64,000 nt of DNA, taken from Gymnopus androsaceus JB14. Taxonomy: Eukaryota; Basidiomycota; Agaricomycetes; Agaricales; Omphalotaceae. Location of the stretch: assembly GCA_009733575.1 (NCBI GenBank), contig ML769522.1, forward strand, positions 1 through 64,000, written 5' to 3'. Positions 23,970-36,891 of this stretch are shown here, one piece after another; the first letter of the stretch is position 1, and every line of letters begins with the position of its first letter. The notes under the pieces were generated by a model. That model had not been told where the DNA came from. It searched no databases and was given only the letters and a program-made list of their open reading frames with translations. The position numbers were made by a program, and so were the translations under genes.

Positions 23970-25072
23970 TCCTGAGGGACAAGGTACGTTCATCTATAAT
24001 ATGCTTAATTGTTGTAGATGGCTGTTCATGACTCCGGTTCAATAATTATCCGTTACTTGAAGTCCAGTGATTAGTACCCACTCAGCAGTTTATCCAACCC
24101 CTCGACAAGTCTACAACCGCTACCTCAAGATTTCTAATATACATCGGAGGACGAACAGAAAACCAGTGCTGAGTTTCGGCTGAGTTGGTCAACCAAAATA
24201 CCTCGTAGCGGTCTCGTTACGACCTACGATGTATCCTCTCATGTAAGGTTGGGAGATGCGCGGGGTCATACCAGACGATCTCACCAGGAAAACTGGCTCT
24301 TTTGCTGGCTTCGTCTATCCAGCCGGAAACAATCTCGTTGACGACTCTTCTGGGAGATGGCACAAAACATTCGACCGAATCGACGTGAGGGAAAGATCGA
24401 TGACATCAGAGAAGCAGAGGATCCGGCGGTTGACGGATTCTGGGAGAGCAATGTCCGAAATCCCATGGGTGATGCAGCCCCAGGCCGGCCAGCGGTCCTA
24501 CTAACCTGGCCCTGGTTTGCAACGGTAACTATGCTCTGGCCTATATAGAGCAGTTGCAGTCAAGGCGGTTATCAGTCTCGAATGCCATCTCTGACGGCGC
24601 TGGACCATGCCGCGACCAATCTTAATGAACGTCGTTCCAAAACTGGTAGGATTTGCGTCTGTTAAACCCAGTATTGTTGAATCCCAGGTCCTCTGCTGGG
24701 AAAATTTAAGCTATTACTATCGCCCACCTCACGCTTATCCTCAGGTGACGCTCGAGTACATCTCCTAGCTGTCAACATTATCAGACTCGAAATGTTATTG
24801 ATCTTCAACGAATTAAAGCTAACACAAGGTAATGTAGGCACTTGATTTCTGGTCTGGGTTAGGGGCCTTCTGAGACGAAAGAAAGTCAGATATCACCGGG
24901 TTGCATATTGTGCAGCACCGTAAAGCAGGTTCAATATTCAATCAAACACAAGCTGGAGCTCGGAAGAGTTCTGGCTATGGTTTCTCGCTTTCCGTATGGC
25001 TGTACCCGGCTCCCCAATCGTTCCCTTAAAAGGTCAAAACGATATCATCATGATACCCCATCTACTTTTAAG
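23970..25072. other. Intergenic, no gene seen
   Basis: About 1.1 kb before the BNR-repeat gene. Short open frames lack motifs. A TATA-like or other factor site is not claimed. Confidence 0.4.
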
Positions 25073-26316
25073 ATGCGCTTCTCCTTGCTTGTCCTACCGT
25101 TTTGCTTTATCACAGCGCTCGCTGGGGTTGCTTTGGATCGTCGTGTCAACCTTGTCCCAACTGTCGATCCAACAGTCATCGAGCTCTCTGCCTCAGACGC
25201 GGGTGTTTACCCTCGCCTCACCGAACTTAGTGATGGTAGTTTTCTTGCTTGCTATACAGTCATCGGCGATGGAACGAAAACTCTCACTGTTTCTAAATCC
25301 ACTGATGGCGCAAACACTTTCTCCCCACTTGGCACGATTGCAGAGTCTACTGGTGATTTGGACAACTGTTACCTGCTCCAATTAGCAAACGGCGACGTTG
25401 TAGCGGCGTTCCGCAATCATGACGAGACGAGTGCTGGAGTATACACTTTTTACAGAATCACCACTTCCATTTCTACAGACGGTGGAGCTAGCTGGGAATT
25501 TCTCTCACAGGATAGATCAACGGGCGGCTACCGTCACGAACAATGGTCTTTGGGTGAGTGCCAGTAGAGCATGATATACCACAGTATTAATGATCATCGT
25601 ATAGGAGCCTTTCCTTCGACTTTCGAGAGCAGACGGGTCTCTACAAGCATATTATGCTAGCGAGAACTCGGCCGTTGATCAGGACATCCTATTGAGGAGC
25701 TCTACAGACAATGGCCTGACTTGGAGTGCGACGCCTACCACAGTTGCAGGCAGGTTCGACAACAGGCCGCGATGGCATGCCCGGGTGTTCAAGTAGGTGT
25801 CATCATTTCTCCTTATATTGTTGGGCTAACGACGCGTTAGATCTACAGGATGCGGCGGGAACCTTGATCTGTGTTTTTGAAACCACTCAAACTACTGGCA
25901 ATACAGACTCTGCGGATCTCAACATCAAAAGCGTCACCTCACCCGACGAGGGCGTTACATGGGGAAATCGCAGCCAAGTGTACATTGCTACAGCTGCTGA
26001 GGTTGAAGGTATGTTGAACTTAATTTATTGTGGTTTTTTGTGCTTATTACTTTAAACAACATAAGCTGCTGCACCTCAGATTGTTACCACCACGGACGGC
26101 GCTCTCGTAGTTTCATTCTACACAAACGAGAATGATATACCTGACTCGGCTTTCAAGATCGTAACAAGCAGCACGGGAGTAACAGGCTCTTGGTCAGATG
26201 AAACGACGGTTGCCACTGGGGGTAATTCAGCCTGGCCTGGTCTACTTGCTCTGGCGGATGGCTCTGTCTTGGGCTGCGCTGGGGCAGCTCAGTGCCATAT
26301 GATTACATTTTCCTGA
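25073..26316 (+). CDS. Secreted BNR/Asp-box repeat protein (sialidase superfamily, GH93-like)
   Basis: Begins MRFSLLVLPFCFITALAG, a clear signal peptide. Asp-box repeats are visible as S-x-D-x-G-x-T-W-like units: STDGANTFSP, STDGGASWEF, STDNGLTWSA, SPDEGVTWGN. They are spread over the length as expected for a six-bladed propeller. YPRLTELSDGSFLACYT near the N-terminus matches fungal exo-arabinanase (GH93)/sialidase-like secreted proteins. Ends GCAGAAQCHMITFS at TGA. About four introns. An upstream in-frame ATG at 24908 exists but would bury the signal peptide. The substrate is inferred to be a plant or microbial polysaccharide; sialic acid is only a family possibility. Confidence 0.75.
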
Positions 26317-26699
26317 ACGATTTAAGTACTGCCATTTAGTCTACTGCCTATCTCTTTCCTGACAATGTATTTTCGTGTACACTACACTTTACTAGGCATC
26401 ATGATACATACTAAGTAACGACTCGATCTGAACGATGTGTATAGTACTTAAGTCGATTTGACGCTCAGGCCCGCAGTTGCGTATGACCATACGTAATATG
26501 TACTTGTAAGTATTAGAGCCAAAACTGATAGACAGGTGGCGGATTCTATGGACGTATGCATCTCGCTCAGAGCGCTCTCAGAGTCGCGTCAGTGCATGTT
26601 GAACATCGGAAAAGTAGCCGGAGTTTTCAGTGCCGGGTTGGCCGGCAACAATTCCGGTGAGAATATGTATTTCACGCAGATACCCCCAACCTGCTCACA

Positions 26700-28975
26700 A
26701 TGCTGCTACATGCATTCCTTTCCATATCACTTACAACACTTATAAGAGAGAGTATCGGAAAGATTACTGCAAGTGTAGGTGAAATCAATCAAACCTATGA
26801 TTTTGTCGTAGTTGGCGGTGAAATTAGTCCCATTCCGAGCACTATCTACGTTTTGTTGACTTGCGCAAATTTTTTAGGTGGTACTGCCGGTTTGGTCATA
26901 GCGAATCGTCTAACAGAGGAGGACTTTACAGTTTTGGTATTGGAAGCAGGTGGCGAGTAAGTTTTTGGCCGTAGTTACTCTTCCTCGCTTCCAGGCATTG
27001 ATGGAAAGACCCAAATATCTAGCCACAGTGAGGATATGAACATTACTATCCCGTTCTTCGTTACCAACGCCGCGCCATTTACCGAGTATGACTGGAATTA
27101 CACCACGGTACCTCAGAACAACCTCGAGAACCGCCAACTTGCCTATCCGAGAGGGTTCCTTTTGGGTGGAAGTAGCTCAATCAGTACGATATCTCATTAA
27201 AGTTATGCGAACACGTCTCAAAGCCACTAAGATTCCATGGCTTACACTCGTGCTTCGAAGGAGGATTGGGACCTTTTTGCAAAAGAAACTGGAGATGGGG
27301 GGTGGTCATGGGACGCCATGCAAAAGTATATATTCAGGGTAGGTGGCGATTCTGGATCCCACCGCGGTCCCTCCGATTATATTTAACTCGCACTGGTTAC
27401 AGAATGAAAAGCTCACTCCGCCAGCAGACCACCGCAATACCGCAGGCGAAATTAATCCAGCTATACATGGCCATCATGGGCTCAATAAAGACAGTCTACC
27501 AGGGTTTATTGACTCGTTTGATAGAATGGTAATCCAAGTCTCCAACGAGCTTCCTGAGACCTTTCCATACAACTCTGATCCTAATGGCCCAGTGAATCTT
27601 GGACTCGGTATGTTCCATTTTGCTTCAAGTTTTTCAATGTTGATTTCCCAATATTGGTGATAGGTTGGGCTCGTGGGGACTGTATCCAATGGATCTAGAA
27701 GTAGCTCAGCAACCTCATATCTTGCTCCACAGTTTGCTTCGCGACGGAACCTGGATGTTCTCATTGGCGCACGAGTCACAAGGATTCTTCCTTCTCCGAA
27801 CTCAACTGCTAAGCGCCCAAACTTTTCCGTAGTTGAGTTTCTTCAGGATGGTGCTGACTTATCTTTATATTTATATATCCATTCTTATCTGATTTGAGAT
27901 TGTAGGAATGAATTGGACCACCACTGCGTCAAAGGAGATTATCTTGTCAGCTGGATCAATTAACACACCAGCGATCCTTCTACACTCTGGTATTGGTGAC
28001 GCATCAGAGCTGCTTGCCATGAACATCACACCTATTGTGAATGCAAGCTCCGTTGGGAAGAATCTCACAGATCATCTCTTTGTTTCCAATACTTGGCTTG
28101 TCAACTCCACTGAAACATTTGAAAGGTTCACTCGCAACGCAACAAAATTGGCTGAATTGGTAGAGGAATGGAATAACTCACGAACAGGCCCTCTGGTCAA
28201 TCACATTTCTAACCAGTTAGCATGGCTACGTCTGCCAGATATTGACCCTGCTGAAGATCCATCTGCAGGACCCAATAGTCCTCATTTAGAGTTACTCATC
28301 GCTGTAAGTTCGCCATCTCTTGGACATAATTTCACTGAACTTGAATGCTCATATGCAATGTCTTCAGAACGGTGGTGCGATTCCTCCACCTCCAGAAGGT
28401 AATTTCATGAGGATTTCGGCGGCTCTAGTCACGCCGACCTCCAGTAAGCTTCGTGGTATCATTTCCATCTTGTATGCTCACTCAGCACAACCAGGGGGTG
28501 CTGTTACAATTAATTCCAGCAACCCTTTGGATCCTCCCCTGATCAATCCAAATTTTCTGGACACAGAGTTTGACAAAAGTGCAATACGCTCAGCCGTTCT
28601 CACTGCAAGAAAATTTACGACGGCACCAGTATTCTCTGACTACATAATTTCCTCCACTACAAACTCAACAACCGATGCCGAAATCGACGCTTACATCCAA
28701 TCAATGGCAGAATCAGTCGACCATCCAGTGTCTACAGCTAAAATGTCGCCCGTAGATGCAGAGTATGGAGTGGTGGATCCAGATCTCAAAGTCAAGGGTG
28801 TTACTGGATTGCGTATTATCGATGCATCAGTTCTGGTAAGTATCGAGTCGAGTCCATTAAATGTTTATCAAGAGCCTTATCTCTCTTTCAGCCACATATC
28901 CCGGCTGCTCACACACAGGTCTCTGTATACCTTTTCGCAGAAAGGGGTTCCGATCTGATTAAAAAGAGCTGGTGA
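26700..28975 (+). CDS. GMC oxidoreductase (aryl-alcohol-oxidase-like, AA3_2)
   Basis: A short hydrophobic start (MLLHAFLSISLTTLI) is followed by the FAD-binding TYDFVVVGGGTAGLVIANR, split by an intron after VVVGG. GMC signature 1 is seen as RGFLLGGSSSIN over an intron near 27180. Signature 2 lies at SAGSINTPAILLHSGIGD (27.95 kb). The C-terminal catalytic region reads DHPVSTAKMSP, then DASVLPHIPAAHTQ across the last intron, and ends LIKKSW at TGA. GMC enzymes of this group oxidise aromatic alcohols or sugars and feed H2O2 to ligninolytic peroxidases. Length is close to the usual ~590 residues. Many introns. Secretion is likely but the signal peptide is weak. Confidence 0.85.
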
Positions 28976-29720
28976 ATTGCGAAACTTGGTCCGACAGTGT
29001 AAAGTTTCTAAGAAATGTATAGTGTATCCCTTGACTCGAAACATGTAGTTCATGATTAAAATTTCTGCATTCTCAATTTCATCATTCCCATCGATCTGAA
29101 GTTCGGAGTTCGGAGTTTCTGACAGTCTTGTATAGACGTGGACCTTTCCGATAGTACCATACGCCATTGATTACTTCCAGAATCGAGTCCTTCACTGGTC
29201 CAGCCGGATGAGGTTGTCACGATTATGCAAGCGTCCAACGCGATCAAGAAGCTTCGAAGCCATCTTGAATTCTTGTAAGATGTTCCTGACTGCTCAATAG
29301 GAGTGGCTGAAGAAGTACGCAGCATGCGGGCACAAGTGCAAATTTTACTTTACCTGTCCGTATAGCCTGATGCCGAGTCATGATCATCGACAATAATTAA
29401 AATAGCATATGTCCTCTAAAGGATCCTGACGGGTCCAATGGAGCATACTGTACCGTTTCGACCAACTGTTCATGCATCACGTCTGCTCAAAATGAATAGT
29501 TCACACAGGAGGTTGGCACCAGTCCTATTAGTATAAGTCCATATTGTACTGGAATGATGTGACGCGTCACAGTCGCGTCGTCACCGATCGAGGAGCGCGC
29601 ACGTGAACGCTATCCTTGTTCCTTCCCGCCTTCATCACGATATTGTTAGTGAAGTGGACAACCAGGCCACTTCCGATTCGCGTCGTTCGCTATCCTCGAT
29701 TCTTCTACGCCGCTCGAAGG
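28976..29720. other. Intergenic with a transposon end
   Basis: 745 bp before the second PIF1 gene. It contains a MITE end (29446 onward) and a small palindrome around GTGACGCGTCAC near 29560. No gene seen. Confidence 0.45.
29446..29512 (+). mobile_element. Left-end relic of the 44-kb MITE family
   Basis: TACTGTACCGTTTCGACCAA matches the terminal repeat of the element at 44074-44462, including the leading TA, and the similarity continues weakly through TGTTCATG. No partner inverted end is found nearby, so this is a broken copy. Confidence 0.5.
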
Positions 29721-32387
29721 ATGCCCAAGGCTTCAAAAAACAATTATTATGCTGTCGCTGCGGGACGAGAAGGGCCCAAGATCTATAATTCGTGGGCTGA
29801 AGTGAGCTTTCACTAAAATTTTTTCAAAGCATATTGAGTTGAATTTCGACCTCCAGTGCCAAAAGAATGTGGGACTTGCCCCATTAATCTGCAATAATAC
29901 ACTCAGAGATGTGCCATTTATCTAGACAACCAAGTTCCCGGGATCACAAATGCATGGATTCGTAACCTATCAAGACGCGCAAGACTGGCTCGGTAATGCC
30001 ATCACATTTCCTTTGGGATATTGGACTCATCGTGGAATTATACAGCGTCTGCATTATCTCGAAAGTCCAAGGTTACACGTACTACCTCCTCGGGCGATTC
30101 AGAAGTCAGCGGAGGGCAACCTTCAGGCTCAGAGCTTTCCTCGCAAAACCAGACTGCCGTTTATTCTCGAGGCGATGATTCCAACATTGAACTCCTTGAA
30201 ACTTCGACCGCCCTTAATCCCGAGCCGTCCAACAAGATCATACTCTCACAAGAGCAGAAACATGTTCTTGAGAAGGTGAAAAATAAAGAAAATGTATTCT
30301 TTACTGGTTCTGCCGGTGCGTCTGCTAATATTCTTCTTGCTTTGCCACTCTAACATCCAACCTACAGGCACTGGTAAATCAGTCCTGTTGCGCGAAATCA
30401 TCCGTCATCTCCGCGAGAGTAGACGCGAAGTCGCTATCACAGCCAGCACCGGAATCGCTGCTGTGAATATTGGCGGCAGTACCATTCACTCGTGGGCAGG
30501 AATTGGTCTGGGTGAAGGAAAACCAAAGGAATATTCTGGTAAATTCCGGTTTCAGCAGAAGTTTGCCCCCGTTTTGAAGCGCTGGAAGGACGTCGATGCT
30601 CTTATTATTGACGAAAGTAAAGCAAGTTTTAGTTTCTACAGTGGAAAGGCCCTGAGATACATCATAGTTTCCATGCTCGACGGTTCTTTATTTGAGATGC
30701 TGGTAAAACATTCATCGTTCTCTATGTATGCTACAATGTTAATCACAGACTTTTCAGGAATACATAGGTCGCGAGACGAGGCGATCGGAATCACCTTTTG
30801 GCGGAATACAGGTAAGATTTAAACATCAATATAAATCATTTCTAATACCTTCGTTATAGCTTATACTTTCAGGTAAATGAGGGCCTAGAATTTTCCGCGT
30901 AGCTTTCTCGAGATGAAGAATTCATAGGCGATTTTTGTCAACTTCCACCTGTACCCAACAAGCGCGATGGTAAAACAGTTTTGGCAAGGTTCGCATTTGA
31001 AGCCGAAACTTGGGAAACATGCGTGGGACCTCCGGTTGTTCTCAAAAAGGTTTTCCGCCAGAAAGACCAAGGTAGATGTCGTCCCACTTGCAGCATTAAT
31101 CTGATCATTTCTCCACAGGATTCGTCAATATGTTGAACGAGATGCGATTCGGTGAAATGTCTGAATCTACTATCAACATCTTCCGTGGTTTGAACCGTAA
31201 CGTCAATTATGAAGACAATGTGCAACCTACCGAGCTGTTTCCTCATAGGGAACAAGTAGATGGAGCGAACCGCACTCGACTATCGCAATTACCCGGAGAG
31301 AGTCAGACATATGTCGCATTTGATACTACAGGAACAGACCTCAATGGGAACAAAGTGAATGATGTACAGAGGGATCGTCTATTGGACCGGCTTGTCGTTC
31401 CTAAGATCCTTACACTGAAGGTGAGTATTGCATATTCTTAGATCCTTTGTCTAATCATTACCATAGGTTGGTGCACAAGTCATGTTGCTGAAAGTACGTG
31501 GAGATTCCGTTCGTCAAACTCTTTGATTCTTACCGTCATGCCAAGAATTTGGAACAAGGTTCTCTTGTGAATGGATCTGTTGGAACTGTTAAGAGTTTTA
31601 TCACGAGCCGAGAAGCTCTCAAGACTGGCATACCTATAGCTCGAAATGACTCTGGAGGTCCAAACATGCCTTCAAATTTCCAGCCAGCTCACGAACCTAA
31701 TGATGATATTTTTGAAGAGGAGGGAGATACCGGCGCTTCCTCCATGGAACGTGCATGGCCCGTAGTCCATTTCACTAATGGAAGGGAATTGCTTTGCATC
31801 CCGGTAGACTTTACGGTGGATAATTCACTGGGGTTCATGGAAGCGCAACGTGACCAGGTATGCTGCATGGATAATCTTGTCCATGAACTGATTGTACTCT
31901 TGTCTTCAGGTTCCACTCATTCTCGCTTGGGCTTTATCCAGTATGCTTTTCTCCAAGATGAATATCCTCTGTTCGACTGATCGTGTACTCGTCTCCAGTC
32001 CATAAAAGCCAAGGCCAGACTCTCGAGCGTGTCAAAGTAGATCTCGGAAAAGTATTCGAGAAGGGGCAAGGTCTGTCACTCTTTTCATGGCATTGTGACT
32101 TCATTGACAGGATTTTCAAGCGTACGTCGCGCTCTCCCGCGCAACTAACCTCGAGCACTTGCAAGTGCTCAATTTCGACCCTTCCAAGTACGTCTCATAA
32201 GAACTTTTATCATGGATACTTTTAACTATATTTCGTTGTCAGGGTCTCTGCACACCCCAAAGTACTGGAGTGGCACAATTCGTATATTCAAGCGCCGAAA
32301 TCGACTGCTCAAGAGTATCCCGTCGATGATGATGATTTGGACGACTATGAAGTTATGTCCATGTACCACGACAATTTCGTAGATTAA
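29721..32387 (+). CDS. PIF1-family DNA helicase (copy 2) with RNase H1-type N-terminal domain
   Basis: [20 protein letters not shown], then IYNSWAE, CQKNV and [20 protein letters not shown] across the first introns. This is a well-formed viroplasmin/RNase H1 N-terminal domain (the YYAVxxGRxxGIYxSW... and FxxxxDA pattern). After a Ser-rich linker come the helicase motifs: [28 protein letters not shown] (intron inside the P-loop), [88 protein letters not shown]. Ends MYHDNFVD at 32387. LILS is supplied by a 13-nt exon (30860-30872) that copy 1 does not need. Likely a nuclear or mitochondrial helicase acting on hybrid-containing DNA. Converges on RTC1 with 74 bp between stops. Confidence 0.85.
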
Positions 32388-32461
32388 ATATAAATAATCT
32401 AAAATACAATAATACTACATGCACAGTACTACAAGCTCAGTACTACAAGCTTCTATATGAG

Positions 32462-35400
32462 TCATGTATCATGATTTTCTTCTACGCTTGCGATCCAGCA
32501 GTGATGACCACATAAAGGTACAACGCACAAGTGCCCATACAAACGGCGTGAGGGTGCAGCTGGCTCTGAAGGTTCAGCTTCACTTGAAGCGTCTTGAGCG
32601 CTCATACTAAGGGTCTCGTCGTCCGTGCTGGCGATACTCGCGGTACTAGCTATACTCCTGGAAGGTTCGCTTCCCCGAGTTTGGTTGGATTGCGTTAAAG
32701 TAAAATCCGATGGAGCAGTAGACGGGACATCGACCATAGGGCGGCTCCCATAATATTGTCGATAGCAGAGCTGATGGCCACCATGACTGCAAACAGAGCA
32801 CTGGAACATCAGACTACGGACAGGGAGGCGACTGGAAGAAATAGATATTGGCATTTTGAACATGGCAGGAGAAAAAAAACTCACCAGATACTACAAGTAA
32901 TTGCGGCTCGGCAACTCGCACAGTAGGAATAATCACCGGTGACAGCAGCTTGGTTAGAGGTGCTAACGAAAGCTTTCTTGCAGCGTCCACAAGCAGTATA
33001 TATGATAGTTTCAATCAAGGTTGGGTTTTGGACCTCCTCTACATGGACATGCTTCCTGACGTAGGACGCACAAGTGAATAGTTGTAATCGGTTGAGATGG
33101 TCTAGAATCATGATATGAGTGCATTATAATAGTTGAATTTGAGCCTTTCATACCGATATAACTTTCGATGAACATTAATCGTCTTTGTGCCCCCATGGAC
33201 AGCTCTTGCGAGACAAGGATAGCCAGCATTGCACACATCTGTACATCTCCCTAGAAGAGCGTATCAGTAAGGCAGTGATGAGAGAGAGAGTAGATTAACA
33301 GACATCGTCAGCCAACTCTTCAAGCTTCTCGTGCACCGCAGCCCAAGCCATGTTTCTCATTTTCCGCTCCTCCTTTTCCACAATATCCCCATGTCTCTGC
33401 GTCCAGACAACATTTTTTGACACCAACAGCTCCCCATCTGTTTGCCCCTTCTTCGTTTCCGAACAAACAGCCAATTTGTCTTGAGGCTGCTGGATAGACA
33501 CGTTTCGTAGATCTTTGATAGTTTCTTCAGCCTTCAACGTGGAAAATCCATTCTGATCACCGCGATACGAGGCTTCGCCTCCAGCGGTAACTGTACGAAT
33601 GCTACTTGCGGACCCCTGCCGAACGAGTGGCTTTTGGTGAGTCGAAATCGAGAGGCGGCTGCTTTTCACCATGGGCTGAGCTTGAGTCTGTAAGGTTGCA
33701 TTCTGGCTTTTAGATTTAGAACCCTTCTTAGCTGCCAACGAGGTTGAATTGCGCCGGAATGATCTACGACTGGGAACAGTGCCAGGTCGGGGAACACTTG
33801 TACTTCCCGTCATTTGATGCTTCACTGTCGGTCGACCTCGGAGAAGCCGAAGCCTCATCATCGTCGTTCTCTTCATCTTTGCCTCCATCTGTCACTTTCC
33901 AACGGTGCTGCCCAGCTACGCGCGAAAGGGGACTGGGATGAGAAATCCGGTGTGGCTAGGATAGCAGGTGAGATATGAGTCTTGCGCGTGTCAGACTCCT
34001 CTTCGTCGAAAGACGCATCTTTTTGTTCGTTAGCTCCACTGTCAGATGAGCTGCTATCCGAGTCATCCAAGGCTCCTTCACCGACGTGCTTTAAGCTTGA
34101 GCCGCTGGGGCTAGCGCTATAAGACGTCGAAGGACGTCGATACATAGAGGGGCGCCGACTGTGGGCCATACCCGGCAAACCGGTGATAGATGCATCAAGC
34201 GATTCGCGCCTTCCTAGATACGAAGGAAGCCTACCCGTTATTGGCGTCATCGGGGGAGGCAGAGGAAGGAAACCATAATGCGGGGACGTGTTATTGGACG
34301 AGGCAGGAGTCGTCCTCTTACGTTTTCCCGAAGTCGTAGAAAGACTCCGGGTGTACATATGGTTGTTGTAGATAGATCCGGCTTTCTCAGAGCCGCGAGC
34401 GGATTTGTCTCCCGGGCTCGTTTTATTGTCCGCCGGAAAGCTATATGATTTTATGGCAGGCTCAGAGGATGATTGGATCATATTGCTTCTCAGTGGTGGT
34501 CGAGGAGGAGCATCAGGTATGATGTTGCCCAAGGACTCTGCTACTAGTGACCAAACTTGAGCTGCTTCGAAATGACCTGCTTCGAAAGCTATCTAGAATG
34601 CAAGTTCAGCATGTTTCTAGTTATTCGTTCGATAGAAGTATTTACCTGCGCATTAGAGGTGCAAATCTTCTGCCGATCGTCACCTTCAATTATATAGTTC
34701 CTAGCAAGTTGAACAAATATTTCGAGGTTGTCGGATTGCATGCCGGCCAACGTTCCAACAATTTGGGAATTGTTCTGGAATATAGGGTCGCCGATCCCTT
34801 TCGGCTTGATTCCCAACTTTGAAGCCTGTTTGAGCGACTCAGGCCGACTGAAATACTTGTCAGCTATCTCACTACTACCGAAAAATCACAACTTACATAT
34901 CGTCATAAGGAATTTCCCAACGGCTGGCTGAACCAGACACAAAAGTTAACGAGCCAGATGGATCTGAAGTCAGGGAAACACGAGGCATAGCATCTATAGG
35001 CCTGGTAGCATCCCGTAAATCGATTTGAGAGAACATCCCAGAGCTATGTTGAGTCCATAATGAACCTTCATCGCCAAAGGCAACATCTGAAAAGAGTTGA
35101 ATACAATGCTAAGAGTCAGTATACTAAATCGCGTACCAGTTGAGCCACCTTCGATAGCACTTCCTGTAATTTTCCACTTTGGTAACCATCCTCTTCGCAC
35201 ATCCCATATCTCTGCTGCATCACCGACACCACTGTTACTCGGAGATGATGACTCTGAACTTGTCTTTGGAGTCGTCCTTCCATCCTTGCTGCTTCCCAAT
35301 AAATCGAGACCAAGCCCAAGCCCAGTTCCAATCTTTGTGAGCATGCCTTGGCCTGCGTGAACACTCCGCATCGAAGATGTCCGAGTAATCGCTCCAGGAG

Positions 35401-36735
35401 CAGACGTAGGAAGTCCAGGAGTGCTCATATCATGATTGCTTCCCGAACCAAAATCACCATTGGAGATGATCGCGACTTCGCATTCGTGTGATGGACGCCA
35501 AAGAACACGACGAACTGGAAAAGAGGGATGCATGGTATACGTAGGTTTATGTGGCATGTGCGAACTTTTACTATTCGTCACCGATGTTAAATCCCATACT
35601 TTGACGCAGCGATCCAAACCTCCGCTGACGATCCAGCCATATCCATTTCCTGTAGTTTCCGAGGTTGGAGGTCCAGACGCTGTAGTTGCGGTAGAGGTGC
35701 TACACCAATCCAAGGATGTTACAGAGGCGGAGTGAGCTACCGGGATACGGTCGAGGGAGCCCCGTTGTCCCATTTTGAGGTCCCATCTACGAAAGATAAG
35801 GGATAAGGTAAGAGAATTCAGCATAAAGTAGTCTCAGCCACCTGTAGATGCTTCCATTCTCTAGGCCAACAACTGCTTGAAGAGGGGACCAAACCACTGG
35901 CGAAAAAACGATTCCTCTGATGCCTGTTGGATGGCGTACTCGCATAATGGATTTTTGGAATTCCCGCAAGTCCTGTGGACATCCCTCAGTCAAACGAACG
36001 AAGTTTATGAAGGAGAACCACTTGCCCATACGCGCAAATCCCCATCTGAAGAGCCCGTAATGCAGTAGTTTGAGACAACAGGAGATATTGACAGAGCGTG
36101 TATGGACCGCAAATGATCCTTCGACTTGCGCTCTACGAAAAAAGGTCAGTTGTATGCTTGAATTCATGAATCCAAGCGACGCACCATACTTTGAGCCCGA
36201 TTTATTGATATCCCACATAATTAGTTCTCCATTACGCGCACTAGTAAGAATCTTGTTCTTGTATTCTGCGCATTACTGGCTCAGAACAGCCAAGGAAGGA
36301 ATATCGCAATTCTAAACTGACCTTCGCGACACCAAGCCACGGAAGTACTCGTACTATCAATCTTCAGCCCACTTCCTTCCCAAAAATTTCTAGACGCTTC
36401 AATACGAAATCCTCCCCGCCCAACTGCTGAAGTTTTGTATTGCGTTGAATCCTCCAAGTCATCTGTCTGTAATGGATCCACTATACGGAGGATTTTGAGG
36501 GCTATTCTGATAATCAGCGAATTTGAAAGAAGAAGAACAAAGGACTGGACTTGCATTCTTTCCCAGTCACCACGCATCTCGTTCCATCCGGGCTCTTTGA
36601 AATCGCGCCGAGTCCTCCGTTCGTACACGCTCTGGGAAGACGGACATTTCGCGTCGGTCCCCGATTTATGTCTGCTCGTGGGTCGTAGAAAAGCTCGGTG
36701 GACGTATTGATGGTTAGAAAAGGTGTGAAACTCAT
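32462..36735 (-). CDS. RTC1: RTC1/WDR24 (SEACAT/GATOR2 subunit)
   Basis: Starts MSFTPFLTINTSTELFYDPR at 36735 and ends SVEENHDT at 32462. The N-terminal half is a WD40 propeller: repeats ending VKVWDL, AEIWDV and similar at 35-36.2 kb, including WIVSGGLDRCVKVWDL. A long Ser/Pro-rich middle follows. The C-terminus holds paired Cys motifs (CGRCKKAF, CASC, CSVCSHGGHQLC, CGHHCW) that form the RING-like zinc finger of RTC1/WDR24. In yeast the protein sits on the vacuole and relieves SEACIT inhibition of TORC1. More than ten short introns. Recognition rests on the WD40-linker-RING architecture together with the GHGGH-type motif. Confidence 0.8.
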
Positions 36736-36891
36736 GAAACGAACATTGAGGTTGAGGTTGAAGGGAAGGGTAGTTCGGCGCTAATAATCTATACTGGAAT
36801 TATGCAAGTAAATATTGACTAAATATACAAAAGCTGGATACATAACGACAGGATAGCTAAATCATACATAGTTAGTACAAAATGGATACAT

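Noticed and set aside
24256..24548. Overlapping short frames near 24.3 kb on both strands
   Set aside because: No motif, no splice partner, and composition like the surrounding intergenic DNA.
29550..29590. Palindrome around GTGACGCGTCAC as an operator
   Set aside because: Short GC palindromes are common by chance; no repeat or known factor context supports a call.
34994..35824. 276-codon frame considered as a separate gene
   Set aside because: It is the central WD40 exon of RTC1, joined by clear splice sites on both sides.
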